From the NCBI GenBank assembly GCA_019136655.1, contig JAGVTU010000001.1:1-64000 (forward strand): a DNA stretch of 64,000 nt, in the 5' to 3' direction. The stretch's first letter is position 1, and each line of letters starts with the position of its first letter. The position numbers were made by a program, and so were the translations under genes. The DNA comes from Bacteroidota bacterium. Its GTDB lineage: Bacteria > Bacteroidota > Bacteroidia > AKYH767-A > OLB10. Positions 9,485 to 17,665 of this stretch are shown here, piece after piece. The notes beneath the pieces are model-generated. The model made no database searches, was not told where the DNA came from, and was given only the letters and a program-made list of their open reading frames with translations.

Positions 9485-10114
9485 GTGGCAAAGAAAAAAT
9501 TTTATGTTGTTTGGAAAGGACGTGAGAGCGGAGTGTTCAACACATGGGAAGATTGCCGCAAACAAGTAGAGGGATTTACAGGAGCATTGTATAAGAGTTT
9601 TGAAACAGAAACAGCAGCAAGGGATGCGTTTGCCAAAGGTTCTTCAGGATTTAGCGTGAAGGCTGATCAGAAGAAATTATTTGAAGTTAAACCTCATGTA
9701 ACCAGACATCCCATGAAACACAGCATAGCTGTTGACGGGGCATGGAATACCAAAACATTGGACAGTGAATACCGAGGTGTGGATGTAAGTTCAGGTAAAC
9801 AACTTTTTTTAAGAGGCCCTTTTGCTGATGGAACAAATAATATTATGGAGTTTCTGGCATTGGTGCATGCTTTGGCTTATTGCAAAAAACATCAGCTTAC
9901 TGTTCCGATTTATTCTGACAGTGTTACTGCAATGAAATGGGTAAAGGATAAACATGCAAAAACAAAGCTGGAACCCACTCAGCGTAATAATGAGTTGTTT
10001 GAACTGATTGAGCGTGCTGAAAAATGGTTATCAGAAAACACCTACAGTAATCCCGTGTTGAAGTGGGAAACAAAATTGTGGGGAGAGAACCCTGCTGACT
10101 TTGGAAGGAAATAA
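9485..10114 (+). CDS. rnhA: Ribonuclease HI with N-terminal viroplasmin-like domain
   Basis: Degrades the RNA strand of RNA-DNA hybrids (R-loops, primers). The first 45 residues (KKFYVVWKGRESGVF, then TWEDCRKQV) form the viroplasmin/RNase H1 N-terminal domain that binds hybrid nucleic acid. After a linker the RNase H fold begins at about residue 77 with the acidic active-site residues in VDGAW, NIMEFLALVHAL, IYSDSVTAMKWV and ENPADFG, giving the D-E-D-D set. This architecture is the common Bacteroidota version of RNase HI. The start codon is GTG, two bases after the marC stop, and the short gap supports coupled translation. Confidence 0.93.
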   Translation: MAKKKFYVVWKGRESGVFNTWEDCRKQVEGFTGALYKSFETETAARDAFAKGSSGFSVKADQKKLFEVKPHVTRHPMKHSIAVDGAWNTKTLDSEYRGVDVSSGKQLFLRGPFADGTNNIMEFLALVHALAYCKKHQLTVPIYSDSVTAMKWVKDKHAKTKLEPTQRNNELFELIERAEKWLSENTYSNPVLKWETKLWGENPADFGRK

Positions 10115-10267
10115 GAGGAGAACTGCTTTTCTTCGAGGTTAAAATTCGGTTGGATGAAGTTTTACTGTTTTGTGATAAGATAATGTTTATATCTTCCTAA
10201 CAACGTCATGTTATTTATTCTTTTACAGAATGAAATAATATAAGGTATGTAAAAATATTTTTGCTCT

Positions 10268-13216
10268 ATGTGCATGAGGAAGAATTTTATTTTGATGTTA
10301 TTTCTGTTAGGTTGTTGCTTTGTTGTAAACGCACAGAAAAAATTACCGCCATTTATCAATCCGCAATCCTATAACTGGGCCGACAGTGTGTTAGACAGAA
10401 TGTCGCTCGAAGAAAAAATCGGTCAGTTGTTTATGGTGCAGATGCAAAGTGTGTGGCCACAACGCGATCTGGATTCTTTAGCATCACTTATTCGCAACTA
10501 TCATATAGGAGGTCTCATTGTTTTTAAAGGAGGACCTTATCGTCAGGCAGAGTGTATTAACAGAATGCAGGCACAGTCATCCATTCCTCTTCTTGTAGGT
10601 ATTGATGGCGAATGGGGCCTGAGTATGAGAATGGACAGTACCATAAGGTTTCCAAGACAAATGACGCTGACTGCTATGGGAAATGATTCATTAATTTACG
10701 AAACAGCTGCTGAAATAGGAAGACAATGCAGGAGAATGGGCATTCAACTGAATTTTGCACCTGACATTGATATCAATAATAATCCGTTAAATCCTGTTAT
10801 CAATACACGTTCATTTAGTGACGACAAAACTGTTGTAAGCCGACATGGAATGCAGTATATGAAAGGACTGCAGGACAACAAGGTGATTGCCTGTGCCAAA
10901 CATTTTCCGGGACATGGCGATACTGATACAGACTCGCATTATTCATTGCCCGTAATTAATAAATCAGAAAAAGAACTTGACACACTGGAGTGGTATCCGT
11001 TCAAACAATTAATCAATGGTGGTGTGGATTGTATTATGACAGGACATTTGAATGTACCATTGCTTGACGATGAAAATAATCCTGCTTCACTCTCATCAAA
11101 AATTATTAAAACTTATCTCGAGAAAGATCTGGACTTTAAAGGGATAATTGTTTCTGACGCATTGAATATGAAAGGTGCAATTATTGAAGGTGCTAAGCCC
11201 GGTGATATGGAACTTAAAGCTTTGCTTGCCGGTAATGATATTTTGCTCATGTCGGAAAATGTGCCGCAGGCATTTGAAAAAATAAAGACTGCAGTAGTGA
11301 AGAGAAAGTTTCGTAAGAGTAAATTGGATGACCGTGTAAGAAAAATATTGATGGTAAAACACTGGGTAGGACTCAATAGCTACACACCCATTGACACAAC
11401 CAACATCTATTATGATCTCAATCCTGCTGATGCATCTTTTCTGAATTACAGGCTCTACGAGGGTGCAGTTACATTGTTGTGGAATAAGGATAATATTTTG
11501 CCGTTGCATCATTCATCTGAAATTACAGCAGCCTCCGTTGAAATTAATGATTCACTCAACAATACTTTTCAGAATACACTGAACTTATTTGCACCTGTAA
11601 ATTCATTTGCAATGACAAAGGATGCTCCTGATTCTACCATTGACAGCTTAACAAATGTTTTATCTGGTTATTCAACAGTTGTAGTGAGCATTCATAATAC
11701 CACAACAAAACCGCAAACTAACTTTGGGATAACTGCAAGCATGAATAAACTGATAGAAAAGCTGTCATCAAAAACAAAAGTGATTGTTGTGCTTTTTGGC
11801 AATTCTTACTGTCTGAGCAAACTTGAACTGCCTGATTCTGTAAAAGGCCTCGTTATAGCTTATGAAGATACATATCTGCCTCAGTACATCACAGCTCAGG
11901 CTTTGTTTGGTGCAGTGAGTATGAGAGGAAGACTGCCGGTTACTGTGTCTGAAAAATTTATACGTGGCAGCGGTGTTTCATTAATTTCTTCAAATGATAT
12001 TGTGAAGTACACATTTCCAGCTGAACTCGATATAGATGACAGTTGCCTGATAAAAGTTGATTCAATTGTGAATGATGCCATTCACAGAAAAGCAATGCCT
12101 GGATGCCAGATATATGCATCAGTTGACGGGAAAGTTATTTATAACAAATCATTTGGTTACACTACTTATGATAACACCATCCCTGTGAATAATGAAATGC
12201 TCTACGACATTGCATCCGTAACCAAGATTTCATCAACAGCATTGGCTGCCATGTGGCTTTATGATCATCATTTACTCGATTTGCATCAAACGGTTGGGTA
12301 TTATCTGAGTGAGTTTGAACATTCAGACAAGAGTAATATAACCATTGAACAGCTCATGACACATACGGCAGGTTTGCAGGCATGGACACCTTTCTATAAA
12401 GCAGCTATCGGCAGGGATGGCAAACTGATGAAATCTTATTTTTCAAAAACAGAAAGAAATGGATTTTTTATCAAAGTAAATGACAGCCTTTACACCAATG
12501 CAAAATTTCAGAGCAAGATTGAAGAGATGATAAAAAAATCTCCATTGTCTGAAAAAGGACAGTATGTTTATTCCGATTTAGGAATGTTGATACTTCAGAA
12601 AATTATAGAGAGACAGGCTTCAAGGAAAATAGATGTGTTGGTGGAAGAGGAATTTTATAAACCCCTTGGGCTTACACATATGTTGTTTAATCCTCTGTCG
12701 CGATTCAATAAAAATGAAATTGTTCCAACGGAAGATGATACTTCATTCAGACACGTATTGGTACATGGTTATGTACATGACCCTGCTGCTTCAGCAATGG
12801 GAGGTGTTGCCGGAAATGCAGGAGTGTTTGCCAATGCACAAAACGTAGGAATACTGATGCAGATGCTGCTCAATGGCGGAAGCTATGGCGGAAAGCAATA
12901 TCTGAAACCTGAAACGGTAGCTTTGTTTACTTCAGCACCTCTGCCCGGAATCAGAAGAGGATTGATATTCGATAAACCTGATACCGATAAAAGTAAAGCT
13001 AGCCCTTCATGCAAAAGTGCTTCGGGTTTGGCATTTGGTCATCAGGGCTTCACAGGCACATGCACCTGGGCTGATCCGCAGAATAAGCTTGTTTATGTAT
13101 TTCTTTCTAACAGAGTTTATCCAACTGCAACAAATCAAAAGCTGAACCAATTGAGCATCCGTACCAACATTCAGCAGATATTTTACGACTGTATTCATTC
13201 TAAATCTGAAAAATAA
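10268..13216 (+). CDS. Exported NagZ-like GH3 glycosidase fused to a serine beta-lactamase-like domain
   Basis: Two enzymes in one 982-residue chain behind a signal peptide (start at 10268, or in frame at 10274 as MRKNFILMLFLLGCC). Residues about 30-370 are a glycoside hydrolase family 3 domain of the NagZ group: KHFPGHGDTDTDSHYSLP carries the His-Asp dyad typical of beta-N-acetylglucosaminidases, and VSDALNMKGA supplies the Asp nucleophile. A GH3 C-terminal-like region follows. From about residue 600 a class C beta-lactamase/PBP-like domain shows SVTK (SxxK), YSD in place of YxN, and GHQGFTG (HxG motif). Probable role: cutting muropeptide sugars and processing peptide stems or an unknown ester/amide in the periplasm. 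The fusion occurs in other Bacteroidota as far as I know. Confidence 0.9.
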   Translation: MCMRKNFILMLFLLGCCFVVNAQKKLPPFINPQSYNWADSVLDRMSLEEKIGQLFMVQMQSVWPQRDLDSLASLIRNYHIGGLIVFKGGPYRQAECINRMQAQSSIPLLVGIDGEWGLSMRMDSTIRFPRQMTLTAMGNDSLIYETAAEIGRQCRRMGIQLNFAPDIDINNNPLNPVINTRSFSDDKTVVSRHGMQYMKGLQDNKVIACAKHFPGHGDTDTDSHYSLPVINKSEKELDTLEWYPFKQLINGGVDCIMTGHLNVPLLDDENNPASLSSKIIKTYLEKDLDFKGIIVSDALNMKGAIIEGAKPGDMELKALLAGNDILLMSENVPQAFEKIKTAVVKRKFRKSKLDDRVRKILMVKHWVGLNSYTPIDTTNIYYDLNPADASFLNYRLYEGAVTLLWNKDNILPLHHSSEITAASVEINDSLNNTFQNTLNLFAPVNSFAMTKDAPDSTIDSLTNVLSGYSTVVVSIHNTTTKPQTNFGITASMNKLIEKLSSKTKVIVVLFGNSYCLSKLELPDSVKGLVIAYEDTYLPQYITAQALFGAVSMRGRLPVTVSEKFIRGSGVSLISSNDIVKYTFPAELDIDDSCLIKVDSIVNDAIHRKAMPGCQIYASVDGKVIYNKSFGYTTYDNTIPVNNEMLYDIASVTKISSTALAAMWLYDHHLLDLHQTVGYYLSEFEHSDKSNITIEQLMTHTAGLQAWTPFYKAAIGRDGKLMKSYFSKTERNGFFIKVNDSLYTNAKFQSKIEEMIKKSPLSEKGQYVYSDLGMLILQKIIERQASRKIDVLVEEEFYKPLGLTHMLFNPLSRFNKNEIVPTEDDTSFRHVLVHGYVHDPAASAMGGVAGNAGVFANAQNVGILMQMLLNGGSYGGKQYLKPETVALFTSAPLPGIRRGLIFDKPDTDKSKASPSCKSASGLAFGHQGFTGTCTWADPQNKLVYVFLSNRVYPTATNQKLNQLSIRTNIQQIFYDCIHSKSEK

Positions 13217-13252
13217 TACCATCTTAAAATCTGTTCCTAAACTTTAGAAACT

Positions 13253-13260
13253 TATATTTG
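13253..13260 (+). promoter_or_regulatory. Bacteroidota-type -7 box (TATATTTG) for bshA
   Basis: Perfect TAnnTTTG match 26 bases before the bshA ATG. The upstream -33 region is weak (GTTC around 13233). Confidence 0.5.
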
Positions 13261-13286
13261 TTGGTTAGCTAAAACATTTCATATTG

Positions 13287-14426
13287 ATGAAAATAGGCAT
13301 TGTTTGTTATCCAACATTTGGTGGTAGCGGAGTGGTAGCTACCGAGCTTGGCAAAGCACTTGCTGCCAAAGGCCACCGCATTCATTTCATAACCTACAGC
13401 CAGCCGGTAAGGCTCGATATTTTTTCTGAAAATATTTCATATCATGAGGTTAAAATCAGCAATTACCCATTGTTTGAATATGCACCGTATGAATCAGCAC
13501 TGACCAGTATGCTGGTGGATGTTGCCATGCATGAAGGTCTTGATATTTTACATGTGCATTATGCCATACCACATGCTTCTGTAGCTTATCTGGCCAAACA
13601 GATTCTAATCTCTAAGGGAATCTATATTCCTGTAGTAACCACATTGCATGGTACGGATATTACTCTTGTGGGTCGCGACAGCAGTTACGAGCCTGTGGTT
13701 ACGTTTGCAATCAATCAGAGCGATGGCGTTACGGCAGTTTCTCAAAGCCTGAAGAATGATACTTATGCCAATTTTCATATCTGTAAGGACATTGAAGTGA
13801 TTTATAATTTTATTGACCTGAAACGTTTTTCCAAGAAACCAAAGGATCACTTTAAGAGAGCAATTGTACCCGGAGGGGAAAGATTACTAGTGCATACATC
13901 AAATTTCAGAAAAGTAAAAAGAGTGGAAGATGTAATACATGTTTTTGAAAAAGTAAATAAACAAATACCTTCCAAGTTGTTGATGATAGGTGACGGTGAT
14001 GAACGTGTTGCTATTGAAAAACTCTGCAGAGATTTAAACCTGTGTGACGATGTTCGTTTTCTGGGCAAGCAGGATGCCATTGAAGAAATTCTTTCTGTAT
14101 GCGATTTGTTTATTATGCCCAGTGCATCTGAAAGTTTCGGACTTGCTGCTCTCGAAGCAATGGCTTGTCAGGTACCGGTTATTTCATCTGATGCAGGAGG
14201 TATGCCCGAACTGAATGTACATGGTGTAACGGGTTATTTGAGTAAGGTTGGTGATGTGGAAGACATGGCTCGTAATGCTCTTAAAATTCTGAAAGATGAC
14301 AGTACTTTGAATCAGTTCAAGCATAATGCACTTAAGCGTGCATCAGAATTTGATATCAATAGAATTCTTCCTTTGTACGAAGCTTATTACAGCAAAATTA
14401 TTCAGTCGGTAAAAGCAGAAGTGTAA
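13287..14426 (+). CDS. bshA: N-acetyl-alpha-D-glucosaminyl L-malate synthase
   Basis: Family 4 glycosyltransferase that joins UDP-GlcNAc to L-malate, the first step of bacillithiol synthesis. The N-terminus MKIGIVCYPTFGGSGVVATELG is diagnostic of BshA. GT-B fold features follow: HVHYAIPHA, TTLHGTDITLVG, a nucleotide-sugar site in MPSASESFGLAALEAMACQVPVI and DAGGMPEL. Length (379) is typical. I place the start at the ATG at 13287; a TTG directly before it (13284) would add one residue. BshB and BshC are not in the window. The protein is cytosolic. The gene has its own promoter-like box and converges on the following methyltransferase gene. Confidence 0.95.
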   Translation: MKIGIVCYPTFGGSGVVATELGKALAAKGHRIHFITYSQPVRLDIFSENISYHEVKISNYPLFEYAPYESALTSMLVDVAMHEGLDILHVHYAIPHASVAYLAKQILISKGIYIPVVTTLHGTDITLVGRDSSYEPVVTFAINQSDGVTAVSQSLKNDTYANFHICKDIEVIYNFIDLKRFSKKPKDHFKRAIVPGGERLLVHTSNFRKVKRVEDVIHVFEKVNKQIPSKLLMIGDGDERVAIEKLCRDLNLCDDVRFLGKQDAIEEILSVCDLFIMPSASESFGLAALEAMACQVPVISSDAGGMPELNVHGVTGYLSKVGDVEDMARNALKILKDDSTLNQFKHNALKRASEFDINRILPLYEAYYSKIIQSVKAEV

Positions 14427-14444
14427 AAGCTGTTTATTCTTGAA

Positions 14445-15530
14445 TTACGCCAATCTGCATTTAAGAATGGTGTGAAAGCTTTCACCTATCAGAGGAAACT
14501 CTTCTACCACTTTCCATCCCGCTTTTTCTACCAGTGATGTCATAGCTTTTACACTGTACATCTTACTGTTTCCATTGGCTAATGCCGTAAAATAAAGTGA
14601 TGTAGCAGTAAGGCAATAGGATGCTGCATCAAATTTCTGATTATCAATAAAAGGTTCAAGAATAAAGACAGTTGTATGTGGTGATGCAGCCTGTTTTACA
14701 TTTTCAAGAATAGAAACTATCTCATCTTCGCCAAAACAATCCAGAAACTGGCTCATCCATACCACATCAGCACCCTGAGGAATTTTTTGTGATTTGTCGA
14801 GCAGGTTGATTTCAAAAAACGAAATTCTGTTGAGTAAATTTCTTTTTTCAGCATTTGCTTTTGCAACAGCAATTTGTGATGGAAGATCAAGAATGGTAAC
14901 TCTTACGTCAGGGTTATAATCGCAGGAAGCAAATGCCCATTTTCCGGTATTGCCACCGATGTCGAAAATCATTCCCGGATTTTCTTTGAACACAATATTC
15001 AATGCATCGCGAAAAGCATCATCGCTGTAAAAGTGATCAAACTCAAACCATGATTTCTTAATATGTTCAGGCAATATACCTAATGCAGGATAGATGGTTT
15101 TCCAGTTACCTAATGTTTTTAAACCTTCTGGTTTTCCGTTTTTAATGGATTCAGTCAGGTACTTAAACCCATCATAACATACATCGTGAGTGAAATTAAT
15201 ATTCACCCTTGTCATTTCATCAGAATTAAGAAAATAACCTAACATTGTTACTGTAACAGTATCATCATCCAGATATTTTACAATATCTGCATTGGCAGCC
15301 ATTTCAAGCAACACCTTAACTCCGTATGTGCTTACATTAGTCTGTTTGCTGATATCATCAATGGTAATACCTTTACGATGTTTACAAATCAATGGGAGAA
15401 TTCCAAGTCGTTGCATTGCTACTACTACCTGAAACACTACAGGAGCAAAGGCCAGTTTTTGAGCTTCGTTTTTAGCTTCAAATGCTGAAAGTTCTTTCTT
15501 CTTCTCCTCTGTTTTTTGTCCGGTTTCCAT
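14445..15530 (-). CDS. SAM-dependent methyltransferase with N-terminal dimerisation domain
   Basis: Probable small-molecule methyltransferase of the plant-like O-methyltransferase architecture. An N-terminal winged-helix/dimerisation part (LPLICKHRKGITIDDISKQ, VSTYGVKVLLEMA) is followed by a Rossmann domain with the SAM loop FDIGGNTGKWAFA, an acidic VTILDLPSQ strand end, and VVWMSQFLDCFGEDEI in place of the usual HDW region. No catalytic His-base is obvious, so O-methylation is not assured. I use the ATG at 15530 (METGQ); a TTG further upstream overlaps likely promoter DNA. It shares strand with the secreted protein, CoA-ligase-like and C45 genes, and enzymes of this look occur in Bacteroidota aryl-polyene/flexirubin loci. 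That link is an inference. Confidence 0.75.
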   Translation of the reverse strand: METGQKTEEKKKELSAFEAKNEAQKLAFAPVVFQVVVAMQRLGILPLICKHRKGITIDDISKQTNVSTYGVKVLLEMAANADIVKYLDDDTVTVTMLGYFLNSDEMTRVNINFTHDVCYDGFKYLTESIKNGKPEGLKTLGNWKTIYPALGILPEHIKKSWFEFDHFYSDDAFRDALNIVFKENPGMIFDIGGNTGKWAFASCDYNPDVRVTILDLPSQIAVAKANAEKRNLLNRISFFEINLLDKSQKIPQGADVVWMSQFLDCFGEDEIVSILENVKQAASPHTTVFILEPFIDNQKFDAASYCLTATSLYFTALANGNSKMYSVKAMTSLVEKAGWKVVEEFPLIGESFHTILKCRLA

Positions 15531-15664
15531 AATTGATGATTTGTTACTTTGAGCGTACAAAGAAAAGAAAATTTTCCTCTGTGTTTAGTAGAATGAATGA
15601 ACTGATTTCAGAATGAATTACACTTAAAATGATTGTTACATGCATCTGACATTAGGGCATAAAG

Positions 15665-15694
15665 AAAGAGGAGTGCCTGCAGGCACTCCTCTTT
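15665..15694. terminator. Strong palindromic terminator
   Basis: Near-perfect palindrome centred on CCTGCAGG, with the arm GAGGAGTGCCTG repeated inverted. It is flanked by TTTCTTT on the minus strand and by T-runs on the plus strand. It follows the stop of the minus-strand secreted protein by 13 bases and separates it from the methyltransferase gene. Confidence 0.85.
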
Positions 15695-15707
15695 TTGATA
15701 TTCAATT

Positions 15708-16340
15708 TTATGAACTGAATTTTTTCTTCCATTGTTTATACTTGGAGGACTCTATATCTTTTTTGATTTTAGTTGCACAAGCCATCCAGTAATTTTTCAA
15801 TCCGAAACCGCCTGCTTTTGCTTCCATTTTTTCAGTGTATAACACTTTGTTATTTGAGAGGTCAACAAATGTAACCCAAATCACTGCTTTTTCCTGTAAC
15901 TTATTAAAACTCTCAACAACATAAGAAAGACCTATTGCATCTTTTTCTTTTGAATGATAGTGCGACACTGCTTTTTTAACATCATCTTCAGTTATGGAGT
16001 AGGATTCGTTAGTTATGCGTTCGTGAACATTTATTTTGCTGTTGATGTCCTGATTGTTGTCAACATTGGTTTCGTATTTATCATTCGTAAGCTTAAAACT
16101 TTTTTGCAGACTGTATTTTTCATACTCTGCCACAAAGGTGTTGTTCCAGGCATATAAAAATCTGTCTTTAATAGCAGCCGGGTCAGTAAAACCCATTGTT
16201 CCGATAAATCGGGCTTGAGATAAGTCATAACCCATAAATATGAGTTTAGTCTTGTTGTTAAACACATCATTCATGGAGTGTTGTGCAAACGCAGTTATGG
16301 TAGCACAAAAGGCGGTTAAGAATAGAATAGTTTTTTTCAT
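15708..16340 (-). CDS. Exported protein of unknown function
   Basis: A 210-residue protein with a clear signal peptide (MKKTILFLTAFCATITAFA, cleavage before QHSM). The mature part has no motif I recognise. It is Lys-rich, with a segment LIFMGYDLSQARFIG near the start, an Asn/Asp-rich stretch in the middle (NVDNNQDINSK) and VIWVTFVDLSNNKVLYTEKM followed by GGFGLKNYWM. The strand pattern suggests a small beta-rich periplasmic domain; no lipobox and no sorting domain. It lies 17 bases after the ligase-like gene on the same strand and is closed by a strong hairpin, so it is likely the last gene of that transcript. Function unknown. Confidence 0.8.
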   Translation of the reverse strand: MKKTILFLTAFCATITAFAQHSMNDVFNNKTKLIFMGYDLSQARFIGTMGFTDPAAIKDRFLYAWNNTFVAEYEKYSLQKSFKLTNDKYETNVDNNQDINSKINVHERITNESYSITEDDVKKAVSHYHSKEKDAIGLSYVVESFNKLQEKAVIWVTFVDLSNNKVLYTEKMEAKAGGFGLKNYWMACATKIKKDIESSKYKQWKKKFSS

Positions 16341-16357
16341 TTTTTTTAAATTTTAAA

Positions 16358-17665
16358 TCAAAGATAAATAATTTTTTCTGTTTTTCGCTTATCTGTTTTA
16401 TGAACGCGTGAAATTAACTCGTGTTCTGAAATAAATTCCAGCTTTGGTGTAACTCGAATCTTGGATTTGAAAAGCGACAATAATTCTTTACTAAAAACAG
16501 ACGTTTTTAAATTTTCATCAATATAAACTGTAACACTGTCATTGTTAAACTCATCTCGCTTCACTTCCACCTGATAAAGTTTAATCTGTGGCATCATATC
16601 CAGTACATTGAAAATAGATTGCGGAAAGAGAGTCGTTCCTTTGTATTTTATCATTTGTTGTTTACGACCCATTACAGGACCAAGTCTGGTGGTGTTGCGC
16701 CCACACAAACATTTTGAATAATACACATGGCACAAATCTCCGGTACGATATCTGAGTAAAGGCATTCCTTCAACGCCAAGAGTAGTAACTACCACTTCTC
16801 CCAGTTCTCCGTCTCTTACTTTATTTCCATTATCATCTACCACTTCCAGAATGAGTAATTCAGGGTGAGAGTGTCCTCCATTTCCATGGCTGCATTCCGT
16901 AAATGCAGCACTCATTTCTGTTGATGCATAAGTGGAATAGAGTTTTACATCCCACTGAGAGGTGATTCTTTTTCCTAATTCATTAAAGCTAAAATCAGGC
17001 TGACGAACCGGTTCGCCAAGGCAGATGATTTTTCTTACAGAAGTATTTTTGTAATCTATTTTATTTTCCTGAGCATATTCAATAAGCTTAGGAATAAATG
17101 ATGGAATTGCAATGAGCGTTGAGGGCTTAAAACGATGGATGTACTCCCACTGTGCATTTGGAGTTCCGGGGCCAACCCGAATAGCTGCTGCATTTAATTT
17201 TTGAATTCCCAGAAAGTATGCCATGCCTGCCATGAACAGTTTATCTATCGTAATCATTATTTGAAAAATATCATTGTTGCTGCCGTCTGCACATTGCAAT
17301 GATATGGCCTCATTATAAGCTATCCGTTCGAGGTCGTTTGATGTAAGATAAAAAGTTACAGGCTCACTGGTAGTTCCTGATGTGGTAATATAATCAGCAA
17401 CCTTCGATTTTTCTGAACACAAAAATTGCTCGTTATATTTTGCCAAATCATCCTTGGTGGTGAAGGGTAATTCTTTCAGGTTATCAATAGAAATATTTCT
17501 GATATCAATATTTAATTCTTTGAATTTTGCTTTGTAATAAGGAGAGTTTTGATTTATAAAAGAGAGCATTTCAGCTAATTTATGCTCTTGCATTTGCCTT
17601 ATTTTTTCGTTGTCAGCAAATTCAATTTCACCCGGCCGGTTTAATTTTTCAGTTTTTTCTGACAT
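16358..17665 (-). CDS. AMP-forming CoA ligase-like enzyme (phenylacetate-CoA ligase family)
   Basis: Member of the ANL superfamily that activates a carboxylic acid as an acyl-adenylate, usually ending as a CoA thioester. The P-loop-like motif TTSGTTSEP is at residues 94-102. YASTEMSAAFTEC and the hinge LLRYRTGDLC are present, and the C-terminal domain begins at MGRKQQMIKYKGTTLFPQSI, typical of PaaK-like ligases. At 435 residues it matches that family. Cys pairs (CHVYYSKCLCGR) look like the metal-binding cluster seen in PaaK relatives. Its start overlaps the C45 gene by 25 bases, so the two are translationally linked. The acid substrate cannot be read from sequence; an aryl or polyene acid is one possibility. 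Confidence 0.85.
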   Translation of the reverse strand: MSEKTEKLNRPGEIEFADNEKIRQMQEHKLAEMLSFINQNSPYYKAKFKELNIDIRNISIDNLKELPFTTKDDLAKYNEQFLCSEKSKVADYITTSGTTSEPVTFYLTSNDLERIAYNEAISLQCADGSNNDIFQIMITIDKLFMAGMAYFLGIQKLNAAAIRVGPGTPNAQWEYIHRFKPSTLIAIPSFIPKLIEYAQENKIDYKNTSVRKIICLGEPVRQPDFSFNELGKRITSQWDVKLYSTYASTEMSAAFTECSHGNGGHSHPELLILEVVDDNGNKVRDGELGEVVVTTLGVEGMPLLRYRTGDLCHVYYSKCLCGRNTTRLGPVMGRKQQMIKYKGTTLFPQSIFNVLDMMPQIKLYQVEVKRDEFNNDSVTVYIDENLKTSVFSKELLSLFKSKIRVTPKLEFISEHELISRVHKTDKRKTEKIIYL

